Positions 32,991 to 44,157 of a DNA stretch of 64,000 bases are shown here, one piece after another (positions within the stretch are counted from its first letter, which is position 1; each line of letters begins with the position of its first letter). Under the pieces are notes generated by a model that saw only the letters and a list, made by a program, of their open reading frames with translations, searched no databases and was not told where the DNA came from. A program made the position numbers and the translations under genes. The stretch is from Piliocolobus tephrosceles. Its lineage: Eukaryota; Chordata; Mammalia; Primates; Cercopithecidae. Where the stretch lies: assembly GCF_002776525.5 (NCBI RefSeq), contig NC_045437.1, forward strand, positions 141,282,372 to 141,346,371, given 5' to 3'.

Positions 32991-33183
32991 CTTCATCTTG
33001 ACATCTGTTGTCTTTCATTATTTTCACGATAACCCAGCAAATCTCCATTTTATAGATAAGGAAACTTGAGGCTCAGCGAAAAGAAATTACTCACCTAAGA
33101 TCAGTTATCAAAAGTCAGGGAAAGGGTTCGATCCAAGCCTCCTGACTCATTCCAGCGGTCCTTCCACTGAGTGCTGGGGGTCA

Positions 33184-33423
<240 letters not shown>

Positions 33424-33797
33424 TCAGAAAGTGCTGCACTTTGGAGAAATGCAGGCAGACTCCAGGGGCCAGGACTGGGGGAGACCCTGACACCCCTATT
33501 CCTCCTCAGGGAAGAGACAGCAGGCACTCTGAGCAGCTCTGGGCCAGGGTGTGGGGCCTCCTCTTTGCATCTCATCTACTCTAGCTCCCCACAGTCCCTC
33601 TGCTCCTGTCACCAGAAACTGCCCTGCTGGGCTGTCATGTCTCCCGGCCCGTATTCGTGCTGTTCCCTGTGCTCTCTCTCTTCTGCCAGAGGACTTCTCA
33701 TCCATCAAGACCCAGATCAAAGAGCTTTCCTCTGACTTCCTTAGGCAGGGAGTGGTCAGCTCCTCCTCAATGACGCCAGAGTATTGCATGTGTGCAT

Positions 33798-33844
<47 letters not shown>

Positions 33845-33856
33845 GTGTGTGTGTTG
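33798..33856 (+). repeat. (GT)n microsatellite
   Basis: About 20 perfect GT units, then imperfect gtgtggtgtgtg. On the gene strand it is (CA)n, about 385-445 nt upstream of the exon 6 acceptor. Confidence 0.97.
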
Positions 33857-34104
33857 GTCACAGCTCTGATTTTTGTACTGCAGGGAGCAATGTACCAGCT
33901 GCCTGGGCTGAGACCTCCCTCCCTGCTCTGCCTTCTCATCTTCTTCCACCTCAGCCCTTCCTCTCACTTCCTTCTAAACCTCTGGGACTGCAAAGGAAGA
34001 ACTGACCTAGAGGAGATAATAATATTGTGCATAGTAGTGACTACAACTGCCTGTGCAGATTTTCACAACACCTTCCCATTTGGAGCTGGGAGGAAGTACA
34101 GTGC

Positions 34105-34250
34105 AGTGCTGGTGTTAGTCGATGTCTCAAACTGTATTCTGTATCAGAATCATCTGGGAGTTGTTTGAAAACGCAGACCCCTGGGCTGTATCTCCAGAGA
34201 TTCTGGTTCATTGGAGTGGGCTGGGCTGAGGAATCTGCATTAAAAATTGA
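34105..34250 (+). mobile_element. hAT-Charlie element, MER5A-like
   Basis: 'tctcaaactgtattctgtatcagaatcatctgggagttgtttgaaaacgcagacccctgggc' and 'ccagagattctggttc' follow the MER5A consensus; the right end is truncated. Confidence 0.7.
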
Positions 34251-34384
34251 CTATTTAATAGGAAAATTCTAAACATCCATAAAAATAGAAAATATATTGG
34301 ACTCCAATGAGTTGGGAAAAATTTATTCAATAATTTTTAAAAAATGTTATTTTGATACAGGCAGTCCCTGAAACACACTTTTGA

Positions 34385-34620
34385 GTTCAGATGGTTAAGA
34401 GCATGTGCTTTGGGATCAATCAGAGTTGAGTTCAAGTCCTACCTCTATCATTTACTGAGTGACCTCGAAAAGAAAAGTCTCTGCATTTCAGATTCTTGAT
34501 CTGGAAAGTGACATGAGCAATTCCCACCTTGGCTTAGTGATACAATGCATGTGAATTCTTAGGACAGTGCCTGGCACACACAATATGCTAAACGAGTGCC
34601 AGCTGTTATTACTGTGATTG
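34385..34620 (+). repeat. MIR element
   Basis: 'ggttaagagcatgtgctttgggatcaatcagagttgagttcaagtcc', 'ttactgagtgacctcg' and 'aggacagtgcctggcacacacaatatgct' in MIR order. Confidence 0.75.
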
Positions 34621-35454
34621 TCTCCTTTGATTCCCACAAGGCAGGGAGTTAGAGATCAGCCCCATTTTACAGACAAGGAAACAAGCCACACACAGTTTGC
34701 TGGTGACAGAGCCTGGATCAGAAGTGAGGGTGCCGGCTCAGGGGATGGTGCACATCCCCCCTCCAGGAAGCCTTCCTTCACCCAGTCCAACTCACTCTCA
34801 CAGCACACTGCTCTTCAGAATGCTGCTCTGGGCTCCTAGCCCCTCCTGTGCATCTGTTTCCTGAAGACAGCAGCACTGACATTCCCGGTGATAGGGACAC
34901 CCAGTTCTATCTCCCAAGTGAGGCTCGGAGCCCGCCTTTCCAGCAGGCACTCTGAGGCCTCAGACGGTGGACATCTCCTGGGAGGTGAACAGGGGTGTTC
35001 ACCAGTGCCAGAGGTGTGAAGTGGGGAAGGGTGAGGGGGCATGGGGGCACAGTAATCAGGCACCTGGCAGGGCTGGACGCTGTGTGCGAGAGGAAGGAGA
35101 CTCCCTGATGGGCTTGGCGTGCTTTCCCTGGACAAGGTTCCCAGCCCTTCCTGAAGTCCTCCCTTTCCTTCTACCCCAGGATTCCAGCGGCTTCTGGGAG
35201 GTGTCTTCTCTGCCCTGTCTGAGAGGGAAGTGAGCTCCCTGGGGAGGTGAAGGAGCCCCATCTAGCCATTAGGCTTGACCTGGGATTGAAGGCCCAGCAG
35301 CACTTTGTTCCCTGCCCTTGAATGTATAAAATAAAGTTGGCTGTTTTACATCCCAACACCTGTCTGCGATAACACAGAACCTGAGACTATCAAGGCTGAA
35401 GAGGGCTGTGGATTACCTGGTCCAAGCACCATAGCCAAAAGGTGCAATCGGCCC

Positions 35455-35893
35455 AAGATCCATCAGCTGAGGAATGAATAAGCACAATGTGGTCTATTCC
35501 TATGGTGGGACAGTGTTCAGCTGTAGAAAGGAAAGAAGTTCTGAGGCATGCATGCTACAACATGGAGGGACCTAGAAAACACGCTGAGTGAAAGAAGCCA
35601 GACACAAAAGGCCACAGATTATATGATTCCATTTATGTGAAATGTCCAGAATAGGCAAATCCATATGGACAGAAAGTGAATTGGTGGTTAGCAGGGGCTG
35701 GGGTGGGGAATGGGGAGTGACTGCTTAGTGGCATGGGCTTCCTTCTGTGGTGATGACAATGTTTGGGGACTAGATAGTAGTGATGGCTGCGAACACTGTG
35801 AATGTACTGAATGTACTAAATGTCACTTGTCGGACAGTTTGAAATGGTGGAGATGGTTAATCTTATGTGTATTTTACCACAATAAAAAAATTC
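35455..35893 (+). mobile_element. old L1 3' end fragment, antisense to AFAP1L1
   Basis: 'ctgaggcatgcatgctacaacatggaggga', 'aacacgctgagtgaaagaagcc', 'ttatatgattccatttatgtgaaatgtccagaataggcaaatcc' and 'ttaatcttatgtgtattttaccacaataaaaaa' follow the 3' end of L1M elements, ending in an A-run. Confidence 0.8.
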
Positions 35894-37210
35894 AACCATG
35901 GTAAGAAGCACAAACAGTAATACAAAAGAGTATGAATGAAAAAATATGTTCCCTTCACCCATATTTCTATTAATTTCCCGCAGGAAAATCCTATTAATAG
36001 TTCCTTGCATATCCTCGAAAAATTGTTAAAACGGATGCATGCATGTATGTATACGTGTGTGTGTGTGTATACCCTATTTAAAAAAACAAATGGAATTGTA
36101 CGCAGTATTTTGTGTTTGATGTTTTCAATGACATAATAAAACCAATCTGTCTGTGCTGATCAGAATTCATTTTAGAAATCTGATGATTTTTTGGTGGTTG
36201 GAGAACATTTCACTGTGCTGCTCAATGACACAGTAGCATCACACAAACAGTATCTTATACAAATTCAACTACTCATGCTGAGCCATCCAAACATTAGGAT
36301 ATAGTTTTTTATATGTAACATTAAGTCCTTTTACCCAAACAAGTGACTTCATCTGATCTTCACTCAAAAGAACGTCCATGTGTTGCAATGCTGGAGGAAA
36401 CCGATGAAAAGACAAAGACTCTCCTTTATGGCCCATTTAAGAGATTTTCAGTGGTAACCTGTACCAGTGCCCACTAAATTATTTTACTGCACCCACCTAC
36501 TAGTAAAAATATATACATATATTTATGTGTATTTTTGTATGTTATATGTGTATATATAAACTTTTTTTTTTTTTACAAATATGCTATTATCAGATTATAA
36601 ATACTACAAAACATTCACATGGAATTTGTTAAAAGATGTGTAGAAATAAAGCTTCTGATATTTCTGCCTACATCATCTTATGAACCCCTGGGTACCCCTA
36701 CTCTACTCTGACAACCTCTGGTTTGGACCGTGTGCTTTTTATTTTATGCATTGACTCGATAACCTAACCCACCTGTAGGATGTGAGTCTACTGAAACAAT
36801 TTCACCGCCCGCTCGAGAGGAGCACTTGGGTTAGCAGTTTTAGTAGGGGGAACAGTATAGTGGTGGTCATCTGTGTAGCTGCCTCCTAGCACACTGACAC
36901 GGCGTGTCTGGTTCCTCTTTCTTGTTTTAAGGGTGGAAGAACAGAGATCCAGAGGGCAAGGGGATTTTCCAAGGCCACACAGATCTGGGACTAGAACCTA
37001 AGTCCCTAGCCCCTGGGGCCACACACACTGGTCCACCCAGGCTGTCACCGAAGAGGCCAGGTGCCCAGGGTAGCTTCTCCTCAGTCAATGGTGACACGGT
37101 TGGGAGGGTGACAGGCTTGCACTTCCAGCTCCCGCAGGACACAGAGGAGCTGAGATTTGGCTTCTCAGGGAGGGGAAGTCCCCAGCCCCAGCGAGGGGAC
37201 CAGAACTTAC

Positions 37211-37319
37211 TGTGGGAGCTGATGTACTCGGGTGACTTGCCGGGTCCCAGAGGAAGGGCCTCTTCATAGTAGTCCTCAGGGGGAGGTTTGTTGGGGAGTG
37301 GTGGAGGCAGGTTGGCTGC
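37211..37319 (-). CDS. AFAP1L1: AFAP1L1 exon 5 (residues 110-146, proline-rich SH3 ligand)
   Basis: 109 nt, acceptor ccttgcag, donor GTAAGT. It encodes AANLPPPLPNKPPPEDYYEE and ALPLGPGKSPEYISSH. LPPPLPNKPPP (residues 113-123) is a classic SH3-binding proline stretch; AFAP1L1 is known to bind cortactin through such sequence. It is followed at once by EDYYEE, two tyrosines in acidic context as favoured by Src kinases, and by S-P at 137-138. The exon is therefore the main signalling docking point of the N-terminus. The frame also stays open upstream and downstream of the exon, but the splice sites bound the conserved part. Confidence 0.97.
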
Positions 37320-38512
37320 CTGCAAGGAGACAAAAAAGAGGGCTAGGGGAGTGGAGTAGGGTGGGGAGAGGGAGGCTGGGGGAGAGGGAGGCTGAGGGAG
37401 AGGGAGGCAGGAGCTCGTGGAAGGCAGGAGGCAGTGTGGATGTGAAGCCATACCTTTTAATAGAGCCACAGAGCTGGCAAAACTTGCGGGCATATTTATC
37501 CAGTGCTTCTTACCCCAATTTTTTAAATCATCAGGGTTCCCCTGGAATGTCTGCAAGTTTTGTGGACTGCCAAACAGCAGTAGTCATACTTTTTACTGAG
37601 CACATACAGAATTACCAGAAGCTACTGTGAGTTCTGCACTACTTTGTAACCATGTCTACACACACACGTGCAGTGGGACAAGGAAGCGTGAGGCCTGTTC
37701 TTTAGTGAGGCAGGACCACCTGCAGCTGAGTGCTGAGCCACTGGGCCAGGGGAACCATGGCTTTATAGCTAAGTTTTGCCACGTGTGAGTTGTGGGACAT
37801 GGGTCATATCACTCATTCTCTCTGAGCCTCAGTTTCCTCATCTGTAAAATGGGCATAACAATCGTGCCAGCCTCATTCAGTTGCTGTCAGCATGTAAAGG
37901 ACATAGTAAGTTGTTAGTGACTGGTACCATTGCTAGTGATGATGACAATGAATTATGCAGCTGACAGATAAAGCTTGTTGTGATTATGAGCCCCTTGCTC
38001 TAATTCCATGGCCCCAAGGTTGGGCATCCTACATCTGATCCAGTCTTTCATTCTGTAGGTGACAATCTCAGGCTCAGAGAAGAGAAGCAACTCACCCAAG
38101 GCTACACAGCAGAGCCATGGGGGCGGGCAGAGGTCACCCAACTCCTGGTCTGGAGCTTTTCCCACAGCCCGGCTTATGTTATGCAATCAGAGGTTGGGGT
38201 GGTGACGTCCTTCGGGCCTGAAGGCACAGATAAGTTCACCACATTCTCCCTGCTCAGCACAAACACAGTGACTTCCCAGTCAGGAAGGTGGCAAAATAAA
38301 AAATAAAAATAAAATTAAATAACAAAAAAAAACACAGAGCGAGCACATCACGGGCCATTGAAATACGGTGCTGCCTGTGCCCTCACCCACAACCCGAGAG
38401 ACAACAGGGTCCAGAACCGCCAGGAGGGCACCCAGAGTGAACGGGAGAGCTTCCCCTGTCTCCTCCAGAGGGACAGAGGCTCTGAGGTGTGGGAACCCAG
38501 GCCATGACTCAC
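37320..38512 (-). other. AFAP1L1 intron 4
   Basis: Phase 0, donor GTGAGT. It contains a MIR (37740-37945) and a GAGG/AGGG purine tract at 37358-37435. The rest is single-copy. Confidence 0.85.
37740..37945 (+). repeat. MIR element
   Basis: 'catatcactcattctctctgagcctcagtttcctcatctgtaaaatggg' is close to the MIR consensus, with flanking weaker match on both sides. Confidence 0.7.
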
Positions 38513-38610
38513 GTTTCTCAGGCATGGGCTCTTGGCTGGCTCAGGGCTGGCTCCTTTGCTGGGCTCCCCATCATCCTCTGGCATGTCCCGAAGGTCACTC
38601 AGGTCACAGT
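38513..38610 (-). CDS. AFAP1L1: AFAP1L1 exon 4 (residues 77-109, acidic linker)
   Basis: 98 nt, acceptor ctctgtag, donor GTGAGT. It encodes DCDLSDLRDMPEDDGEPSKG and ASPEPAKSPCLRN. The first half is acidic (DCDLSDLRDMPEDDGE), the second has two S-P sites. The aspartate at its start is split with exon 3. A likely flexible spacer before the proline-rich exon 5. Skipping would break the frame. Confidence 0.96.
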
Positions 38611-39389
38611 CTACAGAGGGACAGACCATGGGGCAAAGAAAGCCGAGGATGAGCAGCACAGCCCCGGGGAAGAGGGCTGGATTCGGGGTCAGGAGGCTTG
38701 AGTGTGAGGTCAGGCTCCACCACCCCTCCATTCGTAACCCTAAGCAAATGACTTACGACTCTGAAACTCATCTGTACGCTGGCGGCAATGATGCCTGCCT
38801 TGTCCGTTTTCCAGGATTGTAGAGAGGATCAAATAAAATCATACTTGTTTTGGTACTCTGGAAATCTTTGAGCATTATGTTATAAAGGCACAGTGTGCTC
38901 CCTAAGTCTATGAGTCCCCAAAACTCTCTCACCAAGACCTGCAGCTTTCTTTCTGTGTTGAACAGGGCTGTCTTCCCTCAGGATAGGGCTAGGTCGGCAG
39001 GTACTGTGCATGCACCCGGCTCAGCTGCTCCCATGCCCATGGCAGCCACGCAAGCTCTCATTTCTGCTGAGCCACTGCACCGCTCAGCCCAGTGTCTCAA
39101 GTGGCAGTCACCTGGGCACGGCCAGCGAGGAAACACCCTAACGTGTCACGCCTTCTTTGGACTGCGTGGTCATCCCTACCATTCCTCGAATTTCTGAGCT
39201 CAATTCCTATTCCTAGGCAGACTTTGATTAGACTTTCAGAGCTGGCAGAGCCCACAGGGGTCAAGGACTTGCCCAAAGCGACTTAATGATGCGACGTTAG
39301 AGCCAGGCCCAGTCCAGTCGGGGGACCCTTCTGCACACACAGGGAGAAAGGGATGGCTCCGTAGCTGAGGCTGTGAGAGGGTCACTTAC
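38611..39389 (-). other. AFAP1L1 intron 3
   Basis: Phase 1, donor GTAAGT. MIR-like traces at 38690-38890 ('ttgagtgtgaggtcaggctcc', 'cctaagcaaatgactta'); otherwise single-copy. Confidence 0.85.
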
Positions 39390-39473
39390 CAAATTCTTCA
39401 AAGAGGGACTCCACGAAGCTGGGCCCCGAGTGGAGGTCTGCTGTGTTCACATACAGGTAGGAGACCTCCTTTG
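39390..39473 (-). CDS. AFAP1L1: AFAP1L1 exon 3 (residues 49-77)
   Basis: 84 nt, acceptor cctcatag, donor GTAAGT. It encodes KEVSYLYVNTADLHSGPSFV and ESLFEEF. Alanine 49 and aspartate 77 are split at its ends. SYLYVN carries two tyrosines, and Y56-V-N fits the Y-x-N pattern bound by Grb2-type SH2 domains, a pattern match only. FVESLFEEFD is probably a short amphipathic helix. In-frame skipping would remove 28 residues. Confidence 0.96.
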
Positions 39474-40107
39474 CTATGAGGAAGAAGAGGGACACGCCAG
39501 CTGTGAAGGAGGAGGGACCAGGTCTCCCCTGCCCCACTCATACTTCTAGCCCACATGGGACACAGTGCTCACTTTGCAAAGCGCATTCACGTCCTAAATT
39601 ATTTCACTGGGTTTCGAAGTTTGTTTTAGTTTGTACACTGTTATTGAGGATCTCTTTCTCCAGGGAAAAGGATGCCCAGAAGCCCAGAATGGAAACAGAT
39701 TACTGGGGCTGTCAGGCATATGCTAGGGTGTGTGCGTGCCATGTGTCAGGTGTGGTGGGTGTGTGGGGGGCATGGGAGCATGTTGAGTTGTGTGAAGGGC
39801 TGGGTGTGTGTGTTGTAGGTCAGTGTGGGGGGTATGTGGGTGTGTGTGTGGAGGGTGGGGGTGAAGGAGTACAAAGTGCACAGCCAGGGCTGTCGGTGGG
39901 GAGATGGGGCCCCAGTGGACAAGGACATTGGGCAAGAGCTTGCATGGAATGCATTGGACGCTGTGTCCAGGGCTTAGCCTTCCTCCTGTGGCAGCCCCTG
40001 GGGATGGGGGTGGGGCAGAGGTTCCTGCATGTTCTTGAGTCAGGTGAAGGGAGGTTTTGTCGTCCTACATAAGTGGAGCTCCTCCAGGCAGGCTGCTGGC
40101 GGCTGAC
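39474..40107 (-). other. AFAP1L1 intron 2
   Basis: Phase 1, donor GTCAGC (weak at +3 to +5). It contains a GT-rich low-complexity stretch (39725-39870). No transposable element recognised. Confidence 0.85.
39725..39870 (+). repeat. GT/GGGT-rich low-complexity tract
   Basis: Irregular gtgtgtgcgtg, ggtgtggtgggtgtgtgggggg, gtgtgtgttgtagg and tgtgtgtgtggagggtggggg stretches. Open frames here on both strands are low-complexity and spurious. Confidence 0.85.
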
Positions 40108-40236
40108 CTGGAAGGGGCTGCAGGCTCTGCAGGATGGAGGCCACGGCCATCTTCTTCTCCAGGGTGGTATCGCTGAGGTACTCGTGGTCCAGAAGGCTGA
40201 GCAACCCGGTCAGCTCTGGGAGCAGCTGCTCCAGCA
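40108..40236 (-). CDS. AFAP1L1: AFAP1L1 exon 2 (residues 6-49, first coding exon inside the window)
   Basis: 129 nt, acceptor cttcctccgcag, donor GTCAGC. It starts with TG, completing a valine begun in exon 1, and encodes LEQLLPELTGLLSLLDHEYL, SDTTLEKKMAVASILQSLQP and LP. A leucine-rich amphipathic helix pair opens the protein, conserved across the AFAP family. The true start (MDRGQ in human) must be in an upstream exon; no ATG in this exon is a plausible start, and the apparent GTG start seen in frame uses the acceptor's G. The exon is a multiple of three, but skipping would lose the N-terminal helices. Confidence 0.97.
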
Positions 40237-40769
40237 CTGCGGAGGAAGGCGGACAGGCACAGTCACAGCTGCACAGTCACAGCACAGTTGGGTGGCAGGG
40301 GTCAGAGGGCAGGTCCGGGTGTGCTAGCAGACCCAGGGGCTGTCAGCTGTCCCAGCCCTGCCACCCAGCTCCTGCGGGAGGGTCCTGCTCAGTTAGTCCT
40401 GTGGTGTTTCTCCGGGTCTCCCCACTCTACCTCAGATGGCCTTCGCCCAAGGACTGGACCTTCCTGGGCTCACCTGGCAACCCTGAGCTCAGGCAACCCC
40501 GAGCAAGGGCTCTCAGGCCTCCCTCTGCCCCAGATTGCCCTCTGCTTTGCTTGACCAGGGTCCTTTCTCACTGCAGCTCGAAGCTCAGCACAGGTCTCAG
40601 GCTGGAGCCCCTGGCCATCCAGGACAGAGGCAGGAAAGAGAGCCTTCCTGTCCCATCAGTTCATGTGCTTCAATCTCTGGAACCTTCTGTTTCCGGTGCC
40701 TTGGCCACAGCCAAACTAAACATTAACTCTTCTCACTCCATGTTATCAGTGCCATTCTTTCTTTCCACG

Positions 40770-40955
40770 TGACACCAATGCTTCTCAAACTTGAGTGTGT
40801 GTAAGAATTACCTGGGGATCTTGTCAAAATGCAAATTCTGATTCAGGAGGTGCGGGGTGGGATCCGAGATTCTGTAGTTCTGATCCGCACCCAGCTGCAG
40901 CTGATGCTGGTGGTCCTGGACCACATGAGTTGCAAGATCCTAGAGCACAGAGTCC
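40770..40955 (+). mobile_element. hAT-Charlie element, MER5A-like
   Basis: 'aatgcttctcaaacttgagtgtgtgtaagaattacctggggatcttgtcaaaatgcaaattctgattcaggaggtgcggggtggg' matches the MER5A consensus nearly throughout. Confidence 0.78.
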
Positions 40956-41609
40956 TTTAAGGACTTCAGTGTGCCAAGACCATGATGTCACTGATGTCTC
41001 CCTGCCCCAAAAGGTAACTTGGGACTTGGTTTGCCTTAGAGCCAAAGACCAGCTTCATCACAGTAGTACCGTCCTGCTTTGCAACCCACTAAGCACAAGA
41101 GCGTGATAACAGAAGCTAACCTGTGCTGAACAATCATTATCAGTTGTGTTCAGCCCTTTTACATTTTATTGTCTCATTTAAATCTTATATCAAGCATTTT
41201 ATTATCTCCATTATATGGAGGATGAAAGTAAAGCTTCAGGAGGTTAAATATCTTCCCCAGGATCACACGGCTGCAGAGCTTAGAGTGCAGCTGCTGTCTT
41301 CATTCTCTTCTTTTAACCACAGAGATATATTGACTCACAGTATTTTCTTTGCTCCTACGCACAAGTGTTGAGGTAGGTCCCATGATCACCCCTACCTTTT
41401 AGATGAAGACACTAAGGCTCAGAGAAGATAACTAACTTGCTTGAAGTTGCACAGAGGCAAGAAGAAAAGCCAGGACTTCAGCTCCAGCCATGACTCCTAA
41501 CTCCATGTGCTGTTCCCCACCCTGGGCCCTCCTGAGGGAACAGGAGACACTGACCTGGAGCTGCAGGGCCTGGAGGTGTAGGAGGAGATACAGCATCACG
41601 CAGAAGAGA

Positions 41610-41815
41610 ATGGGTCCTGGAGCCAGATCGCCTGGGTTCAAATTCAGGCTCTATCATTCATTAGCAAAATACTTAACCTGTGGGTGACTCAGTTTCCTCC
41701 TTTAAAGAGGGGATAATAACAGAACCTGCCTCATAGGGTGGCTGTGAGAATTAATGACACCAGGCATGCAAAGGGCCTTGTCCAGCACAGAGTGAATGCT
41801 CACCACAAGTCAGCT
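41610..41815 (+). repeat. MIR element
   Basis: 'ggtcctggagccagatcgcctgggttcaaattcaggctctatcattc', 'gtgactcagtttcctc' and 'cctcatagggtggctgtgagaattaatgacacc' lie in MIR order. Confidence 0.78.
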
Positions 41816-42587
41816 ATTCTTGCTGTCACTGAAGAATTTACTACACTGATCTGTGCTGATCCCTGAGCACCTGCCTCCCTCAGCAGGCTGTGAGGCTCTA
41901 GCAGGCGTGGACTGGACTGTGAATCTCTGCTTCCTTATCATCTGGTCTGGGGCCTGCTCAGTGTGAGTGCTCTTCATGTGTCTGACAAGAGAGGAATGAA
42001 CAGATGACCACACTAGGACCTTCTTTTAAATATAAATCTTATGTATAGATAGGGACTCTTGTTAGGAAAACACGATGCTGCAGTCTGTGACAAAATCCAT
42101 CATCACCCCAAACTCGTTGACAATGAGCTGAAGGCTGATATGGACAGCTCCTATCTCATGTGCATGCTCAGCTGCTTGGCACTGAGGGAGGGGCTTTCTG
42201 TGCATGTTTCCATCCAATCCCCAGGGCACATCTGTGGGCAGTCCTATTGGGATGCCTAATTTTTCCGAAGATGATACTAAGGCTGTGGCAGCTTAGTATC
42301 CCATGATGGTGGCACAGCTTGAGAGGTAGAGCCAGACTGATTCCAAGTCTGTGTGATCCCTAGAGATCAGAGTGGCATAGCTCTGGGGGGTGAAAGGTGC
42401 CTGAAGATCCTGCTGCCTCCAGGGCCTGAGCCCCCACCATATCACATAAACATGGGTTCTGGATGGACATGTTTCCCTCTTTAAAACAGGTAATCATTTA
42501 AAATCATTTTAGCCAAATTTTAGCTGTTTTCAAATACATCTTTTCAAATGGAATAACAAACCTCTCTGGCACCCTCAACAGACACAC

Positions 42588-42974
42588 TGAGATGGCTCGG
42601 CTGTGTCCCCACCCAAATCTCATCTTGAATTATAGCTCCCAGAATCCCCACATATCATGGGAGGGACCCAGTGGGAGGTAACTGAATCATGGCCGGGGTG
42701 GGGGGGTTACCCCTGTGCTGCTGTTCTTGTGACAGTGAGTGAGTTCTCATGAGACCGGATGGTTTTATACGGGGCTTTCCCCCTTTTTTCTTGGCACCTC
42801 TCCTTGTTGCCACCATGTGAAGAAGGATGTGTTTGCTTCCCCTTCTGCCATGATTGTAAGTTTTCTGAGGCCTCCCCAGCCATGATGAATTGCGAGTCAA
42901 TTAAGCCTCTTTCCTTTGTAAATTGCCCAGTCTCGGGTATGTCTTTATTAGCAGCGTGAGAACAGACTAATACA
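42588..42974 (+). mobile_element. THE1-type MaLR solo LTR, antisense to AFAP1L1
   Basis: From 'tgagatggctcggctgtgtccccacccaaatctcatcttgaattatagctcc' to 'cagtctcgggtatgtctttattagcagcgtgagaacagactaataca', a complete ~387-bp LTR with start TG and end CA. No internal retroviral sequence is next to it. Confidence 0.9.
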
Positions 42975-43364
42975 CTAAATGTTGATTAACTCAGTTCCAA
43001 AACATTTACTGAGTACTAATTATGTGTCAGCCTGGCCCCTGGGCAGGGCTTAGAAAAAACGAATAAGAGATTGTTCCAATTGTCCCAATGCGCATTCTCT
43101 CTCGCTCTCAAACATGCACACATGCGAACTTTCTCTTAGGAAATTACTCACAAGGGAGGCCATGGAAGATGCAAGAAGGCAGCCGCAGGTGGCCTGGGAG
43201 CCCTCCTGTGGCCTGCAGCCACGACTCACATTCAAAAGCACATGATACTTCTCTGCTCTCCCACAGGATGTTATGGCTCAGGGGTGCCCTGGGCTGTTTA
43301 TCCCTATACCGGTCATTCTGAAACTTTTTGGTATCGGGGTCCTTTTACACTTTTAAAAATTATT

Positions 43365-43656
43365 GGGCCAGGCGTGTTGGCTCACGCCTGTAATCTCAGC
43401 ATTTTGGGAGGACGAGGTGGGCGAATCACTTGAGCTCAGGAATTTGAGACTAGACTGGGCAACAAGGTGAAATCCCATCTACAAAAGTATACAAAAAATT
43501 AGCTGGCAGTGGTGGCGCGTGTCTGTAGTCCCAGCTACTCAGGAGGCTGGGGTGGGAGGATCGCTTTATCCTGGGAGGTGGAGGTTGCAGTGAGTTGTGA
43601 CTGTGCTACTGCACTCCAGCCTAGGTAACAGAGCAAAACCCTGTCTTTAAAAAAAT
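43365..43656 (+). mobile_element. Alu (J/S-like), antisense to AFAP1L1
   Basis: 'gggccaggcgtgttggctcacgcctgtaatctcagc' to 'ccctgtctttaaaaaaa'; diverged. Confidence 0.92.
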
Positions 43657-44020
43657 TGTTGAGGACCGCAAATTGCTTTTGTTTTATGTGGGTTGTATCT
43701 ATCAATATTTATTGTATTAACATTAAAACCGAAAAATCTTTAAAACACAAGAACACAGAGATACTTATCCCACTAGCTTTCAAAGTTACCCCTTCATCAC
43801 AGGTTGTGCCTGAAAAACTCCACTGTAAGCTTGTAGAGAATGGGAGTGAAAAGGTATATAATGTCTTAGTACTATATAGAATTTGTTTGGACCTTACAAA
43901 CCCCCTGAAAACATCTTGGGGACTGCCCCCAGGCAACCCCCTCATCCCTAGCTACACTTTAAAAACTGCTGCCCCCCAGTGAATGACTAATGATTGCTAA
44001 ACTTTTCAGGATTTTTAAAT

Positions 44021-44157
44021 CTGTTCCTCCCTCCCTCCTTCCCGCCTTGTCTCCCTTCCTCTCTCTTTCTCTCCACTCTCCCTCTCTCTCTTTTTTCCTT
44101 TTATTTTCCTCTCTCTCCCTTCTTTTGTTTCTTTCTTTCCTTTTGTCTTTCTTTTTG
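44021..44157 (+). repeat. polypyrimidine (CT-rich) tract
   Basis: About 135 bases almost free of purines (ctccctccctccttcccgcc..., ctctctttctctcc). The gene strand is purine-rich here. Confidence 0.95.

Noticed and set aside
33551..34168. 205-residue open frame on the plus strand
   Set aside because: It reads through a GT microsatellite (giving alternating Cys-Val) and a MER5A-like repeat and is antisense to intron 5. No domain or family match.
36927..37556. 209-residue minus-strand frame containing exon 5
   Set aside because: Only 37211-37319 is conserved; both ends have good splice sites (ccttgcag acceptor, GTAAGT donor) and the extra residues match nothing in the AFAP family.
39476..40072. 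198-residue open frame on the plus strand
   Set aside because: Driven by the GT/GGGT low-complexity tract in intron 2. Composition is Gly/Val/Cys-rich and unlike a real protein.
40235..40237. apparent start codon at the beginning of exon 2 (GTG in frame)
   Set aside because: The first G is the last base of the acceptor AG. The valine is completed from exon 1, and AFAP1L1 starts with MDRGQ upstream.
40134..40772. 212-residue open frame on the plus strand
   Set aside because: Its start is the antisense shadow of AFAP1L1 exon 2; the remainder is low-information Ser/Pro sequence with no known domain.
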